Positions 30,049 to 33,989 of a DNA stretch of 33,989 nt are shown here, piece by piece. The position numbers and the translations under genes are program-made. Positions within the stretch are counted from its first letter, which is position 1; each line of letters begins with the position of its first letter. The notes under the pieces are model-generated. The model ran no database searches, was not told the origin of the DNA, and saw only the letters and a program-made list of their open reading frames with translations. The DNA comes from Rhizobium sp. C4 (GTDB taxonomy: Bacteria; Pseudomonadota; Alphaproteobacteria; Rhizobiales; Rhizobiaceae), in the NCBI RefSeq assembly GCF_021026315.1, contig NZ_JAJNCX010000021.1, positions 1 to 33,989 on the forward strand. The letters are read 5' to 3'.

Positions 30049-30802
30049 CGGCGTTCCACTCCATGACGAAGGCAAAGGGTGCGGGATTGCGGCTTTTCTC
30101 GACGGTGATGCGGAAGGCGGGATGGCCGATCGTGCCCGGCGCCGAAAAGTTTCCGATGCGGCGAAGACCGGCGGGCGCGGCCTCAACGAGAAAGCGAAGC
30201 TGGGCGGAGCTCGCCTCCTCCTCGCCCGCCTGGCGCAGCAGCAGAAGCGGCAGGCGGGCCTCCCGTGCCTTCAGATGTAGCCGCCGGCTTTCCGTCAGCC
30301 CGAACCTGGCCGGATTGCCGCGCACTTCCAGCACGATGGCGGAGAAGGCCTCGGTCTGGAGGGCTGCTTCCGCCACCCACAGCGCCTCCTCGATGCGGCG
30401 CGGATGCGCGGTGATCAGGCTTTCGGGACGAAGGCCGAAACTGACAAGGCCGGCGGCATGGGCAAGCCCCGCCTCGCGGCCGGCCTCCCGCTCCGAAATC
30501 CACAGAAGCGGCCGCTCGGGGCGCAGACGCTCCCGAACGAGCGACGAAAGCGCCAGCGCAAAACCCGTCGCCGCTCCCGCATCCATGGTGAATGCGGCGC
30601 GCAATTCGCAAAGCCCCGTCACCGGCAGCCCGCCTTCCAGCCGGGCATCGAAAGCCTCGACCCCCAGCGCCAGTCGCCCTGCCGCAGCCTCGGCAGGGGG
30701 CGTCTCCTCCAGCTTGCCCGTATGCTGGCGCCCTTCTTCGATTGCGGCGACGACCTGACGCAAGGCATGCAGGTTCGCCTTCGCCAAAGCGGCATTTGCC
30801 AT
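29891..30802 (-). CDS. imuA: ImuA, SOS mutagenesis protein
   Basis: RecA/SulA-like component of the ImuABC mutasome. From the ATG at 30802 it has 303 residues. Recognisable regions are LHALRQVVAAIE, GLPVTGLCELRAAFTMDAGAATGFALALSS (at the place of a Walker A motif, but without GKT), PLLWISEREAG, and VLEVRGNPARFGLTESRRLHLKAREA. A GTG at 30811 is also in frame, but it abuts GGAG, which is correctly spaced (8 nt) for the ATG. A LexA box stands 18 bp upstream. The last roughly 50 residues are coded in the imuB overlap. Confidence 0.92.
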   Translation of the reverse strand: MANAALAKANLHALRQVVAAIEEGRQHTGKLEETPPAEAAAGRLALGVEAFDARLEGGLPVTGLCELRAAFTMDAGAATGFALALSSLVRERLRPERPLLWISEREAGREAGLAHAAGLVSFGLRPESLITAHPRRIEEALWVAEAALQTEAFSAIVLEVRGNPARFGLTESRRLHLKAREARLPLLLLRQAGEEEASSAQLRFLVEAAPAGLRRIGNFSAPGTIGHPAFRITVEKSRNPAPFAFVMEWNADDRQFYAARPDLQPDAVHASGTAHPHRSPAAPADGPDRADQMGRVLAFSRAS

Positions 30803-30819
30803 GGCGTTCACTCCAAATT

Positions 30820-30834
30820 GTTCCTGTTATGTTC
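30820..30834 (-). promoter_or_regulatory. LexA (SOS) box of the imuA-imuB-dnaE2 operon
   Basis: GTTC-N7-GTTC (GTTC at 30820-30823 and 30831-30834) is the direct-repeat operator known for alphaproteobacterial LexA, with an AT-rich spacer CTGTTAT. It lies 18 bp upstream of the imuA start. It would overlap the -10/start region of a promoter whose -35 is TTGACT (minus strand, 30866-30861), so bound LexA should block transcription until DNA damage. Confidence 0.85.
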
Positions 30835-30835
30835 C

Positions 30836-30866
30836 TATGGATTCCAGAGCTTCACGCAAGAGTCAA
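30836..30866 (-). promoter_or_regulatory. Candidate promoter of imuA
   Basis: On the minus strand TTGACT (30866-30861) is a near-consensus -35. The -10 is poorly defined, with ATCCAT or TCCATA at 17-19 bp spacing. Its position just upstream of the LexA box is what an SOS promoter would need. Confidence 0.4.
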
Positions 30867-30967
30867 CGGGTCACATATAAGAATTTATTCCTGATTTAAC
30901 CCTGACGCGAGAAACACCTCGAAATGCGTGTCGCGAATCTCTATATGGAGCACCAGAAAGGGAAATC

Positions 30968-31405
30968 ATGGCCAATATCGACAGGTCGGACGACTGGCGT
31001 GATCGCTACTCGCCCTCCATGCAAGCAATGGAATCGCTGGCGCAGGAGGCTTTCAGCCATCTGCCGGAGGAATTCCGCATGCTCACCGGCAACCTGATCA
31101 TCGAGCTGGCGGAGTTTCCCGACGACGACGTCTTCGAGGACATGGCGCTGGAAACGCCCTTCGACCTGCTGGGCCTGTTCGAGGGACGCGGCATCACCGA
31201 GCGCTTTTCGGTCGAAAGCGGCGACATGCCGAACCGCATTCTCCTCTATCGCCGCCCCATCCTCGACTATTGGGCCGAGAACGAGGAGACGCTGGGCGAT
31301 ATCATCACCCATGTCCTGATCCACGAAATCGGCCACCATTTCGGCCTGTCGGACGACGACATGCAGGCGATCGAAGACCGCGCCGACGAGATGCGAACGA
31401 GCTAA
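30968..31405 (+). CDS. Zincin-like metallopeptidase family protein
   Basis: A 145-residue protein of the small zincin family (DUF1025/Zincin_1 type). The metal-binding HExxH is H119-E-I-G-H123, followed by HFGLSDDDM, where an Asp may be the third ligand. Upstream are LPEEFRMLTGNLIIELAEFPDDDV and PNRILLYRRPILDYW, which I recognise as typical of the family. AAAGGG precedes the ATG. Substrate and role are unknown for most members. It is divergent from imuA and converges on the transglycosylase gene. Confidence 0.88.
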   Translation: MANIDRSDDWRDRYSPSMQAMESLAQEAFSHLPEEFRMLTGNLIIELAEFPDDDVFEDMALETPFDLLGLFEGRGITERFSVESGDMPNRILLYRRPILDYWAENEETLGDIITHVLIHEIGHHFGLSDDDMQAIEDRADEMRTS

Positions 31406-31449
31406 GCAATTCCAGAAAAAGTGTGAAGCGGTTTTTCGTTCGGAATTGC
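31406..31449. repeat. Rhizobial imperfect palindrome, family C, copy 2 (bidirectional terminator-like)
   Basis: Outer arms GCAATTCC (31406-31413) and GGAATTGC (31442-31449) and inner arms GAAAAA/TTTTTC (31415-31420 and 31432-31437) make one long hairpin with an 11-nt loop. It starts immediately after the metallopeptidase stop codon and fills the gap to the convergent transglycosylase gene, so it may end both transcripts. It aligns with the element at 16340-16390. Confidence 0.7.
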
Positions 31450-31462
31450 GGCAAACAAAAAA

Positions 31463-32944
31463 TTACCGGATCTTTTCCTTCAGCGAAGCATCCGGATAGC
31501 AGGTCTGCTTCAGCCCGTTCTTGGCCTCGAAATCGCCGATGGAGCGCCGTGTCTTGTAGCCGGGCAGCCCGTCCACCTTGCCGACATCATAGCCCTTCTT
31601 GACGAGTGCTTCCTGCATGGCCTGCACGTCGGAGCGCAGCATCTTGCCGACATCGCCCCATTTGCCGGCAAAACCGCCGGCGCGCGGATTGGCGATGCGG
31701 TCGGCGAGATTGCCGACATAAAGCGCATAGAGGTCGGAATTGTTATATTCCTTCAGCACGTAGAAATTCGGCGTGACGATGAAATCCGGCCCGAAGCGCC
31801 CGGCCGGCATCATCATCATGCCGTCGCTCTTCAGTTCTGACGCCGAAAACGGCTTGCCGTCGATGCGGGTCACGCCCGCCGCCACCCATTTCGAGATCGG
31901 CCGGGCAAGATCCGGCCCCTCCTGGGCGCAGGAAAGGCTGTCGGGAATATTGGCCTCGACACCCCAGCCGCGCCCGCGCTGCCAGCCCTTCTTGGCCATG
32001 TAATTGGCAATCGAGGCGAGCGCATCGGGAACGGAATTCCAGATATCGACCTTGTGGTCACCATCGAAATCGACGGCATATTGCAGGAAGCTCGACGGCA
32101 TGAACTGTGGCTGGCCCATGGCCCCCGCCCAGGAGCTTTTCATCGTCTTCGGATCGATCTTGTCGACCGCCGAAATCTGCAGAGCCGCGATCAGCTCCTT
32201 CAAAAACAGATCCTTGCGGGTCGACATGAAGGCTTTCGTCGCCAGAACCTGCATCGCCGGATAGGGCGAGGCGGCCGCGCCAAAGCCCGTTTCGCGGCCC
32301 CACAGCGCCAAAATGATCTCGCCCGGCACGCCATAGGTCTTTTCGAGACGCGCCAGCAGGCTCATGTGCTGCGCCCTGAGCTGCTGGCCTTTCAGCGCCA
32401 GCGTCGCCATCTTCTTGTCGTCGAAATAAGGGGCCGGTGTCGCAAATTCCGCCTGGCTCTGCTTCTGCTCCGGCGGCGGCTTTTCGCCCGGCGGCACGAG
32501 ATCGGGCAGCGACCAGTTGAGCGTCACGCCCTTGAAGGCAGCCTCAAACGTGGCACGCGGCACCTTGTTCTTTTCCGCCTCCGGCCAGACGGTTTTTTCG
32601 AGCCAGGCACGGAATTGGGATTCGATGGCGGACTTGTCGAGGGCGAAAGCGGGTTGGGCGAGGAGGAGGGAGGAAAGGATTCCTAATGCGATAAGGGTTC
32701 TGGTGAAAAGCCCCCCTCTGGCTCGGCGCCCCTCTTCTCCCCTTGGGGAGAAGGTGGCGCGCAGCGCCGGATGAGGGGTTCCCAATGACCGTTGTGCCGC
32801 CAGACCCCTCATCGCCTCGCTTTGCTCGGCACGTCTCCCCAAGGGGAGAAGAGGGGCCGCACCGCAGTCACTGCCCCTCCCCCTTGTGGGGAGGGTTGGG
32901 GAGGGGTTTTTGCCACGAATGAAAGCCTTGATGACCAAGCCCAT
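31463..32944 (-). CDS. Lytic murein transglycosylase (MltB type) with repeat-derived N-terminal extension
   Basis: Cleaves peptidoglycan glycan strands, leaving 1,6-anhydromuramic ends. After the signal peptide (about residues 79-102, LFTRTLIALGILSSLLLAQPAFA), the SLT_2/MltB domain carries the catalytic Glu in ALWGRETGFG, with SSWAGAMGQPQFMPSSFLQYAVD and ANYMAKKGW. A C-terminal peptidoglycan-binding domain (MQEALVKKGYDVGKVDGLPG) ends the protein. Residues 13-78 are coded entirely by palindromic repeat DNA. Start is uncertain: ATG at 32944, TTG at 32938 (best spaced behind AAAGGGAG), or ATG at 32812 inside the repeat. It follows recR by 16 bp. Confidence 0.88.
   Translation of the reverse strand: MGLVIKAFIRGKNPSPTLPTRGRGSDCGAAPLLPLGRRAEQSEAMRGLAAQRSLGTPHPALRATFSPRGEEGRRARGGLFTRTLIALGILSSLLLAQPAFALDKSAIESQFRAWLEKTVWPEAEKNKVPRATFEAAFKGVTLNWSLPDLVPPGEKPPPEQKQSQAEFATPAPYFDDKKMATLALKGQQLRAQHMSLLARLEKTYGVPGEIILALWGRETGFGAAASPYPAMQVLATKAFMSTRKDLFLKELIAALQISAVDKIDPKTMKSSWAGAMGQPQFMPSSFLQYAVDFDGDHKVDIWNSVPDALASIANYMAKKGWQRGRGWGVEANIPDSLSCAQEGPDLARPISKWVAAGVTRIDGKPFSASELKSDGMMMMPAGRFGPDFIVTPNFYVLKEYNNSDLYALYVGNLADRIANPRAGGFAGKWGDVGKMLRSDVQAMQEALVKKGYDVGKVDGLPGYKTRRSIGDFEAKNGLKQTCYPDASLKEKIR
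32711..32779. repeat. Rhizobial palindromic repeat, family B, copy 1
   Basis: Contains CTTCTCCCCTTGGGGAGAAG (a perfect palindrome), then GTGGCGCGCAGCGCCGGATG and AGGGGT. The same blocks recur in reverse order at 32803-32856. It lies in frame within the 5' part of the transglycosylase gene. Confidence 0.75.
32803..32856. repeat. Rhizobial palindromic repeat, family B, copy 2 (inverted)
   Basis: Reads ACCCCTCATCGCCTCGC, then CTCGGCACG, TCTCCCCAAGGGGAGA and AGAGGGG, the reverse complement arrangement of copy 1 with a different central segment. The two copies can pair into one large structure. Confidence 0.75.
32872..32908. repeat. Family B-related pyrimidine/purine repeat fragment
   Basis: GCCCCTCCCCCTTGTGGGGAG followed by GGTTGGGGAGGGG is another common rhizobial intergenic motif with self-complementary CTCCCC/GGGGAG arms. 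It forms the far end of the roughly 198-bp repeat cluster within the transglycosylase reading frame. Confidence 0.6.
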
Positions 32945-32960
32945 ACTCCCTTTGAAAAAC

Positions 32961-33566
32961 TCAAATCGCCGTCCGCGCCCGAAGTGCCGCCGTCAGCGTG
33001 CCCTCGTCGAGATAGTCCAACTCGCCGCCCACCGGCACGCCATGGGCCAGCCGGCTGATCTTGACCTCGAGGCCGGCAAGACGGTCGGTGATGTAATGCG
33101 CGGTGGTCTGGCCCTCGACGGTGGCGTTGACGGCGATGATCACCTCGCGCACGCCGCCTTCGGCCACGCGGTCGATCAGCGCGCGAATGTTGAGATCGTC
33201 CGGCCCGACGCCATCGAGCGGCGAGAGTGTCCCGCCGAGCACGTGATAGGCCGCATTCATGGCGCCGGCCCGCTCCAGCGCCCAGAGATCGGCGACATCT
33301 TCCACGACGATGATGACGGAATGGTCACGCGTCGGGTCGGTGCAGACCGTGCAGGGATCAGACGTATCGACATTGCCGCAACGCGAGCAGATGCCGACCT
33401 TCGTCACCGCCTCGCCCATCGCATGGGCCAGCGGCGCCATCAGCTGATCCTTCTTCTTGACCAGATGAAGCGCGGCGCGGCGCGCCGAACGCGGCCCCAG
33501 CCCCGGCACCTTCGCCAGCAGTTGAATGAGTTTCTCGATTTCCGGTCCGGTCACACGCTTTGCCAT
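32961..33566 (-). CDS. recR: Recombination mediator RecR
   Basis: With RecF/RecO it loads RecA on gapped DNA. The 201 residues have an N-terminal HhH ([20 protein letters not shown]), a zinc finger with Cys60, Cys63, Cys72 and Cys75, a Toprim domain ([34 protein letters not shown]), and the C-terminal [16 protein letters not shown]. The ATG at 33566 has AAGAG upstream. The usual dnaX-ybaB neighbours are not seen upstream in this window; repeats and an unrelated gene end lie there instead. Confidence 0.96.
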   Translation of the reverse strand: MAKRVTGPEIEKLIQLLAKVPGLGPRSARRAALHLVKKKDQLMAPLAHAMGEAVTKVGICSRCGNVDTSDPCTVCTDPTRDHSVIIVVEDVADLWALERAGAMNAAYHVLGGTLSPLDGVGPDDLNIRALIDRVAEGGVREVIIAVNATVEGQTTAHYITDRLAGLEVKISRLAHGVPVGGELDYLDEGTLTAALRARTAI

Positions 33567-33662
33567 GGGCTCTTATGTAGTGGATGGGGTGAGTCTTGAA
33601 AACAGCGGGACGGTGGTTTCCTCGGACAATTCGGGGGATTGCGGCGGCGGTGCCTCCAGCCG

Positions 33663-33708
33663 ATCTCCCCCCTTGCGGGGGAGATGCCCGGCAGGGCAGA
33701 GGGGGGTG
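33663..33708. repeat. Rhizobial palindromic repeat, family A, copy 2
   Basis: ATCTCCCCCCTTGCGGGG, then GAGATGCCCGGCAGGGCAGA and GGGGGGTG, nearly identical to copy 1 at 160-205. It lies about 100 bp upstream of recR. Confidence 0.8.
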
Positions 33709-33748
33709 CCTCACACTCTGATCTTCGTTGCATGTCCTGCCCCTTGAT

Positions 33749-33796
33749 ACCCCCCTCTGTCAGCTTCGCTGACATCTCCCCCGCAAGGGGGGAGAT
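33749..33796. repeat. Rhizobial palindromic repeat, family A, copy 3 (inverted)
   Basis: ACCCCCCTCTGTCAGCTTCG, then CTGACATCTCCCCCGCAAGG and GGGGAGATT, the reverse complement of copy 2 with a different middle (GTCAGCTTCGCTGAC, itself a palindrome). With copy 2 it makes a large inverted repeat around a 40-bp spacer. Confidence 0.8.
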
Positions 33797-33808
33797 TGGC
33801 CTCGTGCC

Positions 33809-33837
33809 AAAAGCCCGGCAGGCGATCCGCCTCCGGG
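33809..33837 (-). terminator. Intrinsic terminator of a gene entering from the right
   Basis: On the minus strand CCCGGAGGCG, a GAT loop, then CGCCT-G-CCGGG form a 10-bp stem with one bulged base, followed by CTTTT. It lies about 110 nt beyond the stop codon at 33948, so it most likely ends the transcript of the partial gene at the window edge. Confidence 0.75.
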
Positions 33838-33878
33838 TTATGCTTCATTCTCATGACCTTCCTTTCCAGAAGATCGGC

Positions 33879-33935
33879 CGGGGCGTCTGCAACACCTCGT
33901 AATTGAATAAGTAATATGGCGTCCCAGACGCCCCG
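33879..33935 (-). promoter_or_regulatory. Long stem with a competing short hairpin in a minus-strand 3' region
   Basis: CGGGGCGTCTG (33879-33889) and CAGACGCCCCG (33925-33935) form a perfect 11-bp stem around 35 nt. The right arm can instead pair in the short hairpin GGCGTC-CCA-GACGCC (33918-33932). The two folds exclude each other. The element sits between a stop codon (33948) and the terminator at 33809-33837 on the minus strand. No known riboswitch or small-RNA family was recognised. Confidence 0.45.
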
Positions 33936-33947
33936 TTTCAGTCCTTG

Positions 33948-33989
33948 TCACTCAACGAACTTGGATCTCAACGCCCGGTCCGCCCCCGC
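33948..33989 (-). CDS. 3' end of an unidentified gene running in from the right
   Basis: On the minus strand the frame is open from the window edge to a TGA at 33950-33948 and ends ...GADRALRSKFVE. An intrinsic terminator follows about 110 nt later, which supports a real gene end here. Thirteen residues are too few to name a family. Confidence 0.4.
   Translation of the reverse strand, partial: AGADRALRSKFVE

Noticed and set aside
32700-32910. CRISPR-like array of short repeats
   Set aside because: The units are palindromic, of differing lengths and orientation, without regular spacers or cas genes; they are mosaic intergenic repeats.
33711-33854. 47-codon minus-strand ORF (MRMKHNPEADRLPGFW...) with GGAAAGGAAGG in front
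   Set aside because: It runs through the intrinsic terminator at 33809-33837 and then through the palindromic repeat copies, so it is unlikely to be transcribed in full or to encode a real protein.
33850-33880. Possible signal-recognition-particle RNA, suggested by TGGAAAGGAAGG on the minus strand near recR
   Set aside because: The invariant GGUCAGGUCCGGAAGGAAGCAGCC-type core is not present and the flanks do not fold into the SRP helix.
33639-33902. 87-codon plus-strand ORF near the right end
   Set aside because: Most of it is translated repeat DNA (SPLAGEMPGRAEGG and its inverse), and it has no recognisable ribosome binding site or domain.

Overview
This GC-rich window looks like a chromosomal segment of a Rhizobiaceae member (Rhizobium/Agrobacterium/Shinella type). 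The support is the run obgE-proB-proA-nadD followed by rsfS-rlmH-EnvC-like-ctpA-deacetylase-rppH, an imuA-imuB-dnaE2 mutagenesis operon under an alphaproteobacterial GTTC-N7-GTTC LexA box, and several copies of rhizobial palindromic intergenic repeats. Species cannot be fixed from the sequence alone. No rRNA, tRNA, CRISPR array, insertion sequence or prophage was seen.

Left block (1-5755, minus strand): a complete dipeptide ABC transporter operon, dppA-dppB-dppC-dppD-dppF, tightly spaced except for a strong hairpin between dppA and dppB. It is divergent from the housekeeping block at 6030-10224: obgE (ribosome assembly GTPase), proB and proA (first two steps of proline synthesis) and nadD (NAD synthesis).

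Accessory block (10307-15275): two divergently transcribed flavin-dependent monooxygenase genes (an NtaA/SnaA/DszA type and a bacterial-luciferase type) share a short intergenic region carrying palindromic operator-like sequences. A TetR regulator and an ABC-F ATPase follow. This block separates nadD from rsfS, which I expect to be neighbours in related genomes, so it looks like an insertion into a housekeeping array.

Second housekeeping block (15362-20983): rsfS, rlmH, an EnvC-like LytM protein, ctpA, a divergent polysaccharide deacetylase and rppH cover ribosome silencing and modification, cell-envelope turnover and RNA 5'-end processing. An alpha/beta hydrolase with its own promoter follows and converges on bfr through a terminator. 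bfd and bfr (iron storage and release) lie on the minus strand, and upstream of them pncA-pncB (NAD salvage), then imuA-imuB-dnaE2 (SOS-induced error-prone translesion synthesis).

Right end (30968-33989): a small zinc-metallopeptidase gene converges on recR and an MltB-type lytic transglycosylase. The transglycosylase reading frame has about 198 bp of palindromic repeat sequence fused in frame ahead of its signal peptide. The last 400 bp hold a pair of inverted repeat copies, a minus-strand terminator, a long stem with a competing short hairpin, and the tail of an unidentified gene running in from the right.
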